Shown here piece by piece: positions 54,492-64,000 of a DNA stretch of 64,000 nucleotides. How positions within the stretch are numbered: position 1 is the first letter of the stretch; every line of letters starts with the position of its first letter. The stretch covers positions 2,778,579 through 2,842,578 of the forward strand of contig NZ_CP026003.1 in assembly GCF_003086795.1 (NCBI RefSeq), in the 5' to 3' direction. A program made the translations under genes and the position numbers. Below the pieces are notes generated by a model, which made no database searches, was not told where the DNA came from, and saw nothing but the letters and a program-made list of their open reading frames with translations. The DNA comes from Stenotrophomonas sp. SAU14A_NAIMI4_5 (GTDB taxonomy: Bacteria > Pseudomonadota > Gammaproteobacteria > Xanthomonadales > Xanthomonadaceae).

Positions 54492-57400
54492 TCAGCGGCT
54501 GCCGCTGCTCAGGCGCAGGCCGACGCTGCTGGAACGATCACTGCCCCGGGCCTGTTCATGGCCCAGCAGCAGCGACAGGATCCAGCCGCGCGCGATGGAC
54601 ACGTCCACGCCGGCCGACAGCGACAGCAGATCGTCGTTGTAGCTGCGCATCGTCAGGCGGTAGTCCTGCGGACGCGCCCACTCGGCGTAGTTCAACGTCG
54701 CCTCACCGCGATCCTGCAGCGCCTGCCGGTACTCGATGCTCCAGAACGGGCGCAGGCGCGCCTCGGCCGTTTCGACCGCGCTGCCTTCCAGGCCGAACGC
54801 CAGCGCGCGGCTGTCGACGACATGGCGGCCGTAGGCCAGATCCAGTTCACCCAGCCCATGCTCGCGGTAGGCATCCAGCGTGCTGCGGCTGCCATCCACC
54901 CGTGCGTAGCCACTCATGCGCATACCCGACAGCACCTGCTCATAGCCCAGCGCCAGCGAACCGAACCACTGCGAGCCCTCGCGACGGGCCACCGCGATCG
55001 CACCGGCATCGCGGCTCCAGCGCTGCAGGTCGAAGCGCAGGTCGCCGGTGGCCAGCACCGCATCGACGAACACGTGTTCGTTGCCGCGCCACAGGCCATA
55101 CAACGCCAGCGAACGCTGGTCGGCCTGCAGGCGCGTGCGCGCATCATCCTGCTCGCTGTCGTTGCGGCCGATACTGCCGGCCACGCCCCACAGCGCGCTG
55201 TCGCCGAGGCGACGATCCACGCCCACGGTCAGGCCGTCGCTGCGCAGGTCGTACCGCCCTGCCCCGGTCGGCCCACCCCGGCCATAGGTGGCCGAACCCG
55301 AGGCCCAGGTGCCCCAGCCGGCGGGCAGCAGCGGACGCTCGTTATCCATCACCTGGCCCAGCGGCAGCGACGCCGCATCCGGTCCACGCGCGCCGGTCGA
55401 CACCGACAACGTATTGCTGTCCGCGTTACCGCCGGCACGCACCTGGCGCAGGCGCTCGCGGATGTTGGCCTGCTGCGCGTTGGCGAAGCGCACGCTGGCG
55501 TCCACCTGCGCCTGCAGCAGCCCGGTCACGCCCGGGTCACGGGTCGGGTCCGGGCGCACGTTCACCACCAGCACCAGCTCGACACTGGCGGCGGCATAGC
55601 TGCCCGCAGCGGCCTGTTCGGCAGTGATCACCGCACGACCTTCGCCGTGCACGTGCACGGTGCGGCCTTCGATGCTGGCCACCGCGGTGTCGCTGCTGTG
55701 GAAGCTGAAGGCACCCGGGCTCGCGCTGGTCGGCAGCGGCAGTTCGAAGCTGCCCTGTTCCAGCAGGCGCTGCAGGTCGGCACTCCACGCCAGCACCGGC
55801 ACGGCCAGCGCGATCTCGACGATGCGTTGCTGCTGCGGCGCTGCTTCATGGTTGGCATCGCCATCCTGGTCCACGGTCAGCACGCAACGCCCCGCCGCCA
55901 GCATCGCGACGCGGGTGCCGCTCACACTGCAGACCGCGGGGCTGCTGCTGCCGAAACGCAGCGGCTGGCCCGACGCGCCGCCCTGTGCCGAGACCTCGAA
56001 GCTGCCGCCCTCGCTGTAGACCGGCGTTGCCGGGTCCACGCTGAAGCCGGTGATCGCCTGCGCGGCCTGCGCGATCTTCAGCTGGTAGCGCGCCACACCG
56101 GTGAAGCCATAGGTATCGCTGACTTCCACGTCGAAATCGAACACGCCGGCCAGAGTGGCCACACCCTGCAGCTGGCCGTCGCTGGACAGCAGCACGCCGG
56201 GCGGCAGCGCGCCCGACATCAGGCGGAAGGCATACGGCGCGGTACCGCCACGCGCCTGCAGGCGCAGGCTGACCGGGCCGGCCTGGGTTGCCGGCGGCAG
56301 CGGCGCTTCCACTTCCTCGATCTGCGGCGCCGCCACGTCCAGCACGAATGCGCGGCGCGCGCGGAAGGGACCGCTGCCGGAACTGCTGTCGGTCACCTCG
56401 ACCTCGATCTCGAAACGACCCGCCGCGACCGGCGTACCCGCCAGGTGCCCGCTGCGATCCAGACTGAGGCCCGTCGGCAGACTGCCGCCAACAGTCGCGT
56501 AGGTGTAAGGCGCTGCGCCACCGCTGCTGGACAACTGCGCGTCCAGCGCCGTACCGGCCACGGCCTGCGGCAACACGGCGGACTGCAGGACCACGGTCGG
56601 CGTGCCAACGATGATCGTGAGCGTGGCGGGCGCCGACGTGCGGAAGCCATCGCTGACGGTATAGGTGATGCTGTCGGTGCCGGCATAGCCCGCGGCCGGC
56701 GTGTAACGCAGCGTCATGCCCTGCACGTCAACCCGGCCATGCTGCGGGCCCACGGCCACCTGCACCTGCTCGGCCACACCGGCGACCGACAGCGGCAGCA
56801 CGACGGCGGCAGCCCCGTAAGGCACGGCGATGCTGGAATCGGCCACGGCCAGATCCGGCAACGGCACCACCGCTGCCGAGGCAGCCGACGCCGCGCCGCT
56901 GCCGTACTCGCTGCGTGCAACCACCACGAAACGGTAGGCGCTGCCGTTGGCCAGGCCACGCACGGTGATCGGCGAGCTCGTACCGGTTGCGCTGATGCCA
57001 CCCGGCTGCGCGGTCACGGTGTAATCGACGATGGCGCCACTGCCGGCCGACGGCGCATCGAAATACACCTCCACCTGTCCATCACCGGCCACGCCGCGCA
57101 CGTTGGCGACGGCCGACGGCAGGTCGGCGCCCACGCGTACGCCCGTGGTCGCCCCCACATTGGCCAGCGCCGCACGCGCTTCGGTGCCCTGTGCATTGCG
57201 CAGGCTGCCGGCGGCGGCCTGCAGCGATTCCACCTCGATGCCATCTTCGTCGCGGTCGTCGGCCTGCAGCGTGTACTGGAAGCGCAGCACGCTGCCCTGC
57301 GCATCCGTCTCCACTGTCGAAAGCGTGGCCACCCGACGCTGGCTGCCGATGCGCAGCAGCAGCTGCGGCGCAGCGCCCACCTGCAGGGCCTGGTCGAACT

Positions 57401-60101
57401 GCACCGCAAAGGACAGTACCTGGCCGGCAAGGTAGCGGCCGACCGACGGCACCTGCACGGCGGTCACCGCCGGTGCGCCCCGCACGGTGAGCGGGTCGGA
57501 CGGCAGCGATGCCGCGCCGGCACCCGCCGCATTGAAGGCGGTGATCACAAAGCGATGCGCGATGCCGGCCGGCAGCCCGTCGATGCGCAGCGGACTGCCA
57601 CTGCCGCGCACGCTCTGCCCGCCCGGCAACGCCTGCAGCAGATAGCTGTCGACCGCGCTGCCGCCATCGAACGCCGGCGCCTGGAAGCTCACGTCCACGC
57701 TGCCCGCGGCAAGCACGACCGCGGTGATGCGCGGCGCGCCCGGCACCACGGCCAGCACGGCGAACGAGCGGCTGACGCGTGCTGCGGCATGGGTCGCGGT
57801 GTCACCCGCCTGGTCGGCATCGATGCTGCAGGTGCCTGCCGCAAGCAGGGTCACCCGGCCATCGGCAGCGACGCTGCAGACCCGGGGCGTGCTGCTGGAC
57901 AGCGCGACCGGCAGGCCACTGCTGGCGATGGCCAGCACCTGCGGCGTGCTGCCGAACGGCTGTGCATCGAGCGCGTCGAACTGGATCTGCTGCTGCGCCA
58001 TCGGCACCACGTCGTCTGATGCCGTGGACACCACGCCCAGCCCAGCCGCAGTACGTGCGGTGACCGTGAAGCGGTAGGCGACGCCGTTGCGCAGGCCGGT
58101 GAACACCACCGGTGAACCGGTTGCCTGCTGCTGCAGGCCACCCGGCTGCGCGGTCACCAGGTAATCCAGCACCGGGCTGCCGCCATCCTGCGCGGGCGCT
58201 GCGAACTGCAGCGTCGCCGTGCCATCGCCTGCGACCACATCGGTGATGGACGGTGCACCGGCCGGCTGCGCGCCGACCAGGATGCCGGCGGTGGCGCCGA
58301 CGCCCGACAGCGTCAGCACCGCATCGATGTCATCGCTGCTGCGGATGCTGCCACCGGCCAGCTGCACGCCGTCGATGCCGATGCCATCCTCGTCGGACTG
58401 GCCCGGCACCACGGTGTAGCTGAAAGCCAGCTGGTTGCTGCCCGAGCCGGAGCGATAGCGCGCGGCCACCTGCTGGCCGCCGATCGACAGCAGCAGCGCG
58501 GGCACGCCCTGCACCGTGACCGGCTGGTCCAGGACCAGCAGGAAGTCGAGGCTCGCACCGGCCAGGTAGCGGCCGTCGGCCGGTAGCAGCAGGCTGGTCA
58601 CGCGCGGCACGGCCGGCATCGTCACCGGGTCGGAGCCGGCGGAGAACGCCCCCGGTCCCGTCGCGGTGCGTGCACGCACGGCGAAGGTGTAGGTCTCGCC
58701 GGCACGCAGGCGGTTCACCCGCACCGGACTGGATCCACCCGTGACCACCGCGCGCGTCGGCAGTGTCAGCACTTCGTAGCTGGTGATGCTGCTGCCGCCA
58801 TCACTGGCGGGCGCATCGAAGTAGACATCGACGCTGGTCGCGCCGATGCGTTGGACGCGAAGCAGGGTCGGCGCCGACGCCTGGGCGGCCACGACGCTGA
58901 AACTGCGCTCCACCGGCTGCGCCGCGCGCGTGCCGGCGTTGCCGGGCTGCAGCGCGCGCACCGTGCAGGTGCCGAGCGCGGACAGGCGCAGGTTGCCTGC
59001 ACTTTCCAGCACGCAGACCAGCGGAGTCAGGCTCTCGTACTCGACGGTCAGGCCGCTGCTCGCGGTGGCCTGCAATGCAAGCAATGAACCCAACGGCCGG
59101 TCACCAGGCGCATCGAACTGGATCGTCTGCCCGGTCATCGGCGTGACCGCGGCGCTTGCCAGCGACGGCTGGCTGGCCTGGCTGCCGTTGTTGGCGATCA
59201 CCTGGAACTGCACGGGCATGCCATTGGCAAGTCCGGTCACCGTGATCGGCGACTGCGTGCCAAGCGCCCACTCGCCCGTGGACGCCATCACGGCGTACTC
59301 GACAATGGGCGCGCCGCCGGTCTGCGCCGGTGCGGTGAAGCTGACCACGGCCTCGCCATCGCCGGCGACGGCCACGACCTGGCCGGGGGCATCGGGCGCG
59401 ATGGCTGCGATGCTGCCTGTCAGCGGTTGGTGCGCGCTGGCGGCCGCGGCATCGGTGACCTCCGCGCTGACACTGAACGTACCCGCGACCTGCGGCGTGC
59501 CATGCAGGCGACCCGAGGGTTCAAGCACCAGCCCGGCGGGCAAGGTGCCAATGTTGATGCCGAAGCTGTAAGGCAGGGTGCCGCCACTGGCGGTCAGGTT
59601 GACATCAACCGTCGTGCCAACGGTGAACTGCTGCATCGCAGGGGCAGCCAGCTGCAGCGGTTGCGTGGCGGTGGAGATGCAGTTGATCTGGACCGGGCTG
59701 ATGTACCTTCCGGTCTTGATGCTCATGAACAGGCCGTTGGCCGCCAGGAAGCTGCTGGCAATCGTTGCGGTGTGCGCTCCCGCTGACCCGGTATTGCTGC
59801 GGTAGTCGTAGCCTACCTGGGCGAAATTCGAGCTGCGGAAAATGATGGCGTCGGCCGATGTCGGCAGATTGCCGATGTTCTCGCCGCTGTCACTGAAACT
59901 GACCGTCAGCGACTCGCCCGGCAGAAAGGCCCCCTGTGCGAACGTCCGGGTCTCGTTGGTCGTGGTCCCTATCAGTTTGATGGCCTCGCAGGCCGCCGAC
60001 GCCGCCTGCGCCACCCCCGTACCTGCCAGCAACTGCAACAGCACCACGCACATCCAGACGACACCGCGCCCCAACCCACTCTTCCCTGCTACCGCCGACA
60101 T
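54492..60101 (-). CDS. Large modular autotransporter adhesin (Ig-like/FN3 repeats, C-terminal beta-barrel)
   Basis: A ~1869-residue surface protein. Signal peptide at the start (to about residue 33, VAQAASA). Passenger domains in order: putative Ig (about 160-220); five fibronectin III-like units beginning near 237, 409, 615, 789 and 995 (each with GDG...F.AP...GG.PI..Y); intervening bacterial Ig-like blocks; a cadherin-like block near 1080-1160; two more Ig (He_PIG-like) blocks near 1187 and 1280; and an outer-membrane beta-barrel of ~280 residues (about 1590-1869, GWGTWASGSATYGRGG...). Start chosen at 60101 (MSAVAGKSG) for its GGGGAA ribosome binding site; 60116 is the alternative. The C-terminal residue is Arg instead of the usual Phe/Trp. 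It follows phoD by 142 bases on the same strand. Confidence 0.88.
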   Translation of the reverse strand: MSAVAGKSGLGRGVVWMCVVLLQLLAGTGVAQAASAACEAIKLIGTTTNETRTFAQGAFLPGESLTVSFSDSGENIGNLPTSADAIIFRSSNFAQVGYDYRSNTGSAGAHTATIASSFLAANGLFMSIKTGRYISPVQINCISTATQPLQLAAPAMQQFTVGTTVDVNLTASGGTLPYSFGINIGTLPAGLVLEPSGRLHGTPQVAGTFSVSAEVTDAAAASAHQPLTGSIAAIAPDAPGQVVAVAGDGEAVVSFTAPAQTGGAPIVEYAVMASTGEWALGTQSPITVTGLANGMPVQFQVIANNGSQASQPSLASAAVTPMTGQTIQFDAPGDRPLGSLLALQATASSGLTVEYESLTPLVCVLESAGNLRLSALGTCTVRALQPGNAGTRAAQPVERSFSVVAAQASAPTLLRVQRIGATSVDVYFDAPASDGGSSITSYEVLTLPTRAVVTGGSSPVRVNRLRAGETYTFAVRARTATGPGAFSAGSDPVTMPAVPRVTSLLLPADGRYLAGASLDFLLVLDQPVTVQGVPALLLSIGGQQVAARYRSGSGSNQLAFSYTVVPGQSDEDGIGIDGVQLAGGSIRSSDDIDAVLTLSGVGATAGILVGAQPAGAPSITDVVAGDGTATLQFAAPAQDGGSPVLDYLVTAQPGGLQQQATGSPVVFTGLRNGVAYRFTVTARTAAGLGVVSTASDDVVPMAQQQIQFDALDAQPFGSTPQVLAIASSGLPVALSSSTPRVCSVAADGRVTLLAAGTCSIDADQAGDTATHAAARVSRSFAVLAVVPGAPRITAVVLAAGSVDVSFQAPAFDGGSAVDSYLLQALPGGQSVRGSGSPLRIDGLPAGIAHRFVITAFNAAGAGAASLPSDPLTVRGAPAVTAVQVPSVGRYLAGQVLSFAVQFDQALQVGAAPQLLLRIGSQRRVATLSTVETDAQGSVLRFQYTLQADDRDEDGIEVESLQAAAGSLRNAQGTEARAALANVGATTGVRVGADLPSAVANVRGVAGDGQVEVYFDAPSAGSGAIVDYTVTAQPGGISATGTSSPITVRGLANGSAYRFVVVARSEYGSGAASAASAAVVPLPDLAVADSSIAVPYGAAAVVLPLSVAGVAEQVQVAVGPQHGRVDVQGMTLRYTPAAGYAGTDSITYTVSDGFRTSAPATLTIIVGTPTVVLQSAVLPQAVAGTALDAQLSSSGGAAPYTYATVGGSLPTGLSLDRSGHLAGTPVAAGRFEIEVEVTDSSSGSGPFRARRAFVLDVAAPQIEEVEAPLPPATQAGPVSLRLQARGGTAPYAFRLMSGALPPGVLLSSDGQLQGVATLAGVFDFDVEVSDTYGFTGVARYQLKIAQAAQAITGFSVDPATPVYSEGGSFEVSAQGGASGQPLRFGSSSPAVCSVSGTRVAMLAAGRCVLTVDQDGDANHEAAPQQQRIVEIALAVPVLAWSADLQRLLEQGSFELPLPTSASPGAFSFHSSDTAVASIEGRTVHVHGEGRAVITAEQAAAGSYAAASVELVLVVNVRPDPTRDPGVTGLLQAQVDASVRFANAQQANIRERLRQVRAGGNADSNTLSVSTGARGPDAASLPLGQVMDNERPLLPAGWGTWASGSATYGRGGPTGAGRYDLRSDGLTVGVDRRLGDSALWGVAGSIGRNDSEQDDARTRLQADQRSLALYGLWRGNEHVFVDAVLATGDLRFDLQRWSRDAGAIAVARREGSQWFGSLALGYEQVLSGMRMSGYARVDGSRSTLDAYREHGLGELDLAYGRHVVDSRALAFGLEGSAVETAEARLRPFWSIEYRQALQDRGEATLNYAEWARPQDYRLTMRSYNDDLLSLSAGVDVSIARGWILSLLLGHEQARGSDRSSSVGLRLSSGSR

Positions 60102-60243
60102 CGATCCGTTCCCCATGAATGAAGGGGGCGCACGCGCCGGTCCATCGCCGCGCGCGCAGCGATGGGTCATGGACGGTGATGTTTCCCCCTGGTACCGGTG
60201 AGGTAACGGCAGGTCACGGGCGAACTTGAGCGCCGGCCGGCTC

Positions 60244-61833
60244 CTATACCGGCACGGCCCCCGGCCGGCCGTGGATGACCTGGAAGCGCGCTGCGGTGCG
60301 CACCTCGGCATCGGCACGCAGCACGCTGTCGGCAAAGCGCAGTTCGGCGTCCACGGTCTGCCGGTTCAGCTGCAGCTTCCACCAGCCGCGGCGGTCGCCG
60401 TCGAAATAGCGGATGTGCGGGTTCTGCGGAATCGACGGTCCGTAGTACGGTCCATACGGCGTATCGTCGCCACCACTGCTGATCGCCGGGGCGATGAATT
60501 CAGTGGCGACCACCGGCGAGCTGGCCGCGTTGAAATCCAGCTTCAGGTCGTTGACAAAGGTGGAGTGCCAGTCGCCGCCGAGCACGATCGCGTTGCCCGT
60601 GCCGCCTGTCTGCAGGGCCTGCAGCAGCCGGTTGCGCGCAAGCGGATAGCCGTCCCAGGCGTCGTTCCAGAAGCGCTCGCGCGGGGTGCCCGCATCCAGT
60701 TGCAGCTGGGCCATCAGCAACTGCTGCACCACCACGTTCCAGCGCAGCCCCTGTGCCGCCACCATCGACTGGGCGAACCAGGCTTCCTGGCCGGCACCGA
60801 GCATGCTCATGCGCGGGTCCAGCGCGGCATCGCAGCGCGCCGATTCGCCGACCCCGCAGGGATTTGCGGGACGGAACTGGCGGCAATCGAGCAGGCTGAG
60901 CTGTGCGAGATCACCGTAACGCAGCCGCCGGTGCACGCGCAGGCCACCATTGCCTGCCGGCGTGCTGCGCATGGGCAGGTGTTCGTAGAACGCGCGGTAG
61001 GCCGCCGCACGCCGCACGATGAACGCCTCGGTCGATACTCCGGGCTTCTCCGGATGGATGCCGGAATAGTCGTTCTGCACCTCGTGGTCATCCCAGATCA
61101 CCGCGAAGGCATGCGCGGCATGGGCCGCCTGCAGGTCCGGGTCGAGCTTGTACAGCGCGTACTGGTCGCGGTACCGCTCCAGGCTGACGGTCTCGCCGCT
61201 GAAGCGCTCCGCATCCAGCGTGCGACCGCGTGCATTCTGCAGCGGGCTGTATTCGTACAGGTAGTCGCCGGCGTGCAGCACAAGATCCACATCACTGCGC
61301 GCGATATCGCGCAGTACCGGGTAGTAGCCGCTGTTCCAGGCCTGGCAGGTGCACAGTGCCAGCCGCAGCTGCTGCAGCTGCGTGTCCGGCAGCGGCGCGG
61401 TGCGGAAATGCCCGACCGCGCTTTCTTCATCACCATCGCAGGCGAACCGGTAGTAGTAGTCACGGCCCGGGCGCAGGCCGTTGACTTCCACGTGCACCGA
61501 ATGCGCCAGCTCCGGTACGGCAGCCGCAACGCCGCGCTGCACCAGCCGGCGCATGCCCGGGTCTTCGGCCACGTACCAGCGCACCGGCACCGCTCGTGCG
61601 GGCATGCCACCGCCATTGAGCGGGTCCGGTGCCAACCGCGTCCACAGCACCGCGCCCTGCGGATCCGGATCGCCGGCAGCGACGCCCAGCGTGAACGGAT
61701 CGCCTCCCAGCCGCGGCCGCGGACCGGCCGCAGCCAGCCCCGGCATCGCGGCCAGTGCGATCGCCGCCCCCGTGCCCTGCCACGCCAGGCGCAGCAGGCG
61801 GCGACGGGTTTCCGGATCGACAGGTGCGCGCAT
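60244..61833 (-). CDS. phoD: Alkaline phosphatase D family protein (PhoD-like)
   Basis: Phosphatase/phosphodiesterase, periplasmic and probably Tat-exported: the N-terminus DPETRRRLLRLAWQGTGAAIALAAMPGLAAAG has twin arginines, a hydrophobic core and an AxA-type site. The 529-residue protein shows metal-site motifs LHAGDYLYEYSP, VIWDDHEVQNDY and VLGGDWHSTFVND, all typical for PhoD, plus the N-terminal domain DPFTLGVAAGDPDPQGAVLWTRLAP. Its ATG overlaps the upstream receptor stop by one base (TGATG), linking phosphate-ester cleavage with TonB-dependent uptake. Confidence 0.93.
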   Translation of the reverse strand: MRAPVDPETRRRLLRLAWQGTGAAIALAAMPGLAAAGPRPRLGGDPFTLGVAAGDPDPQGAVLWTRLAPDPLNGGGMPARAVPVRWYVAEDPGMRRLVQRGVAAAVPELAHSVHVEVNGLRPGRDYYYRFACDGDEESAVGHFRTAPLPDTQLQQLRLALCTCQAWNSGYYPVLRDIARSDVDLVLHAGDYLYEYSPLQNARGRTLDAERFSGETVSLERYRDQYALYKLDPDLQAAHAAHAFAVIWDDHEVQNDYSGIHPEKPGVSTEAFIVRRAAAYRAFYEHLPMRSTPAGNGGLRVHRRLRYGDLAQLSLLDCRQFRPANPCGVGESARCDAALDPRMSMLGAGQEAWFAQSMVAAQGLRWNVVVQQLLMAQLQLDAGTPRERFWNDAWDGYPLARNRLLQALQTGGTGNAIVLGGDWHSTFVNDLKLDFNAASSPVVATEFIAPAISSGGDDTPYGPYYGPSIPQNPHIRYFDGDRRGWWKLQLNRQTVDAELRFADSVLRADAEVRTAARFQVIHGRPGAVPV

Positions 61834-64000
61834 CAGAAGCGGACGGTCGCAGTCGCCATCACCTGCCGCGGCGCGCCGACCTGCATGGTGGCCAGGCTGC
61901 GGGTCGGGTCACTGGCGTAGGTGCCATTGGTGTTGATGGACGACAGGTAACGCTTGTCGGTCAGGTTGGTCAGGTTCAGTGCGACCGTCAGGTTCTGCGC
62001 CGGGCCCATCGCACCGAAGTCGTAGGCCACCGACGCATTGACCAGCCAGTAGCTGGGGACCGAGAGATCATTGGTGTAGGTCACGTAACGCTTGCCGACG
62101 TGGTTGGCCGACAGGCGCATGTCCCACGGGCCCGGGGTCCAGGCGAGCGTGCTGGAGAACATCCATTCCGGCGTGTCGACGGTCTTCCTGCCGCGGGTCG
62201 GCACCACCTCGTTGTTCACGTAATCGTTGTCGTAGGTGCTGTCATTCCACGACAGCGCATTGGACCAGGCCAGGTCCTGCATCGGCTTCAACTGCAGCGT
62301 GGCTTCGGCGCCGCGGCTGGTGACCGAGCCGACGTTGGAAAACAGTGCCGGGCAGCCAAGGATGCCCACGCACTGGGCGATCGCCAGCAGGCGGTTGTCG
62401 AACTTCACGTCATATACCGCGACCGACGCTTCATAGCCGCGGCCGTAGCCGCGCCAGCCCAGCTCGATCGTGCGCGACTGTTCCGGCTTCAGGTTGCCTG
62501 CGCTGGCATCGAAGTCGGCCTGCGGCACGTTGAACGGGCTGCCGACGCCCAGGGCATAGGCAGCGACATTCTTTGCGAACGAGCCGAAGACCTCGTTGCC
62601 TTCGTTGAGCTTGAAGTTGAAGCCGGCCTGCGGCAGGAGGCCCTTCTTCGCGGTCAGGCTGCTGTTGTTCGCGTAGTTGCCCAGCGGCGTACGCACGCTG
62701 GTGCGGGTGTGCGGCGACTTGGCGCCGATGTCGATGGTCAGGCGATCATCGAACAGGCGGAAGCGGTCCTGCACGTAGAACTGGCGGGTGATGGTGGTGT
62801 ACTGCTGGTTCCACACGCGCTGGTCCGGATTGCGCAGGAAGAAGTCATCGGTGATGGGGCCATCGATGTAGTAGAAGTTGCGCTGCACGCTGTGGCCGTT
62901 GTCCTCGTACCAGAGGCCGGCTTCCAGTTCGTGGCCACCGACGTTCCAGGTGAACGCAGAGGTCACGCCGGTACGGTCGATCGCGTACTCGGTGGTGCGG
63001 ATCGAAATCGGAATCTCCCGGCTGGTGCCCGGGTTGGAGGGATTGGACGGGCTGAACCAATGGCCCTGGCCGCGATTGCTGTGGTTGTAGACGTTGACCT
63101 TCAGCCGCATCGATTCGTTGAGGCCGAAATCACCAGCGATGCTGGACAGGTCGTCATTGCGCAGGCCATGGCCGGAGTAGTACGCGTCCCATGGGCTGTT
63201 GACGCCGCCACTGTACTGGCCGTTCGCCGCCGCGACCGCGCGATCCCAGTCCGGCGCGTAGTTGTCCCAGTTCCAGCCGAGGCGATCGATCATCTCCAGC
63301 GACAGATCCTGGTAATCGGCCTCGACCCGGCGCGATCCGTTGAACAGCGCGGTGATCCGGCTGTCCTCGCCGAAGTGGTAGGTGGCCTTGCCATTGAACT
63401 GCTTCGACTCCTGCGATCCCTTGCCCTTCCACTTGTCGCCCTCGGAGTACGCGCCGGACAGGTAGGCGGCGAGCCCCTGGTGCTCGCCCGTCTCCAGTCG
63501 CGCATAGCTGCGGCGCGCACCGTCACTGCCGAAGCCCTGCGCCAGCACCACGCCGTACTCGGTGGACGGATCGATCGAATAGAACTGGAACACGCCACCC
63601 AGGTTGCTGGTGGACGGCGTACCCAGCGCACCGATGCCGGTGGCCACTTCCGCACCGCCCAGGTTCTCGCTGATCACAGCGCGGCTGATGTGCAGGCCAT
63701 TGCTGTTGCCGTAGGACATGTTGCCCAGCGGGATGCCATCGAGGGTGTAGCCGAGACGGTTCTGGTTGAAGCCGCGCAGGCTGATGCTGGTGGACCACTC
63801 ATAGGCGCCGGTGGCATCGGCCGATTCGAAATGCACGCCCGGCTTGCTGGCCAGCAGCTTCAGCGGGTTGGCGCCCGGCGGCAGCACCTTCATGTCCTCC
63901 GCGGTGACACGCTGCACCTGGCGGGCCTCGCCACGGCCGATCACCGAGACCGAATCGAGGGTCGTGGCCGACGGTGCTTCGGTGTCAGGCGCAGTTTCAG
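61833..64000 (-). CDS. TonB-dependent receptor (5' partial)
   Basis: Outer-membrane ligand-gated channel, cut by the right edge of the window; the frame is open to the last base (ETAPDTEAPSATTLDSVSVIGRGEA is the first readable part). The plug domain (RVTAEDMKVLPPGANPLKLLASKPGVHFESADATG, SLRGFNQNRLGYTLDGIPLGN) and the beta-barrel with FSNVGSVTSRGAE and LTNLTDKRYLSS, ending in Phe (VMATATVRF), are clear. It shares an overlap with phoD, so the ligand is probably an organophosphate or a phosphorylated glycan; this is inference. About 720 residues are visible. Confidence 0.92.
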   Translation of the reverse strand, partial: ETAPDTEAPSATTLDSVSVIGRGEARQVQRVTAEDMKVLPPGANPLKLLASKPGVHFESADATGAYEWSTSISLRGFNQNRLGYTLDGIPLGNMSYGNSNGLHISRAVISENLGGAEVATGIGALGTPSTSNLGGVFQFYSIDPSTEYGVVLAQGFGSDGARRSYARLETGEHQGLAAYLSGAYSEGDKWKGKGSQESKQFNGKATYHFGEDSRITALFNGSRRVEADYQDLSLEMIDRLGWNWDNYAPDWDRAVAAANGQYSGGVNSPWDAYYSGHGLRNDDLSSIAGDFGLNESMRLKVNVYNHSNRGQGHWFSPSNPSNPGTSREIPISIRTTEYAIDRTGVTSAFTWNVGGHELEAGLWYEDNGHSVQRNFYYIDGPITDDFFLRNPDQRVWNQQYTTITRQFYVQDRFRLFDDRLTIDIGAKSPHTRTSVRTPLGNYANNSSLTAKKGLLPQAGFNFKLNEGNEVFGSFAKNVAAYALGVGSPFNVPQADFDASAGNLKPEQSRTIELGWRGYGRGYEASVAVYDVKFDNRLLAIAQCVGILGCPALFSNVGSVTSRGAEATLQLKPMQDLAWSNALSWNDSTYDNDYVNNEVVPTRGRKTVDTPEWMFSSTLAWTPGPWDMRLSANHVGKRYVTYTNDLSVPSYWLVNASVAYDFGAMGPAQNLTVALNLTNLTDKRYLSSINTNGTYASDPTRSLATMQVGAPRQVMATATVRF

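Noticed and set aside
54396..58019. A 1207-codon plus-strand open frame opposite the autotransporter
   Set aside because: His/Arg/Ala-rich translation with no domains, while the minus strand shows repeated FN3/Ig units and a barrel. Shadow frame.

Overview
The window reads as chromosomal DNA of a high-GC gamma-proteobacterium of the Xanthomonadaceae, most likely Stenotrophomonas (S. maltophilia complex). The reasons are: about two-thirds GC with strong G/C third positions, many short palindromes that start with GTAG (SMAG-type repeats, a Stenotrophomonas hallmark), a split metH, the kynurenine-to-quinolinate genes, the very large NAD-glutamate dehydrogenase, an RND pump without its own outer-membrane gene, and a YtrA-type GntR/ABC operon. 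Species assignment is inference; no rRNA or marker comparison was possible. I see no tRNA, rRNA, CRISPR array, transposase, integrase or prophage gene. It looks like core genome.

Layout. 1-8216 (+): tail of an FMN-binding regulator, carbonic anhydrase (can), three consecutive kynurenine-pathway enzymes (3-hydroxyanthranilate dioxygenase, kynureninase, kynurenine monooxygenase), then exonuclease I, a DUF2461 protein, an aldo/keto reductase (chained by start/stop overlaps) and a DUF2939 protein. 8262-15200 (-): 5'-nucleotidase, NAD kinase, and the 1658-aa NAD-glutamate dehydrogenase. 15476-20580 (+): TetR regulator, periplasmic adaptor and RND pump. 20704-22381 (-): small membrane protein and acyl-CoA dehydrogenase. 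22545-28524 (+): an ArsR-methyltransferase fusion regulator, methionine synthase encoded by two overlapping genes, and an MFS transporter. 28540-34633 (-): SGNH acyltransferase, DUF2058 protein, SlyX, UDP-glucose dehydrogenase, FKBP/Mip isomerase, exported glutathione peroxidase. 34989-39604 (+): a seven-gene YtrA-type operon (small exported protein, GntR regulator, ABC ATPase, ABC permease, a repeat protein and two lipoproteins). 39663-42753: divergent fumarase C (-) and adenylosuccinate lyase (+). 42754-43496: a non-coding region packed with long hairpins. 43497-45812 (+): ribosomal-protein hydroxylase with an acidic tail, and a GNAT fusion. 45999-51574 (+): the complete 2-oxoglutarate dehydrogenase complex sucA-sucB-lpd. 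51734-54324: small exported proteins, and a LysR/GST divergent pair. 54492-64000 (-): TonB-dependent receptor (cut by the window edge), PhoD phosphatase overlapping it, and a large modular autotransporter.

How the genes work together. The kynurenine enzymes feed tryptophan carbon toward quinolinate and NAD; NAD kinase and an NAD-dependent glutamate dehydrogenase are close by, and the TCA enzymes fumarase and 2-oxoglutarate dehydrogenase follow. The receptor-PhoD pair looks like a phosphate-ester scavenging unit. The YtrA operon looks like an envelope-stress ABC module under its own repressor.

Most worth following up: (1) the seven-gene YtrA-type operon with a GGTG-N16-CACC dyad placed on its promoter; (2) a nested, symmetric operator abutting the start codon of the ArsR-methyltransferase gene ahead of split metH; (3) two mirrored ~100-bp hairpins plus an orphan terminator at 42862-43312; (4) SMAG palindromes supplying stop codons; (5) the receptor-PhoD-autotransporter locus. 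None of these is proven to be a new system.
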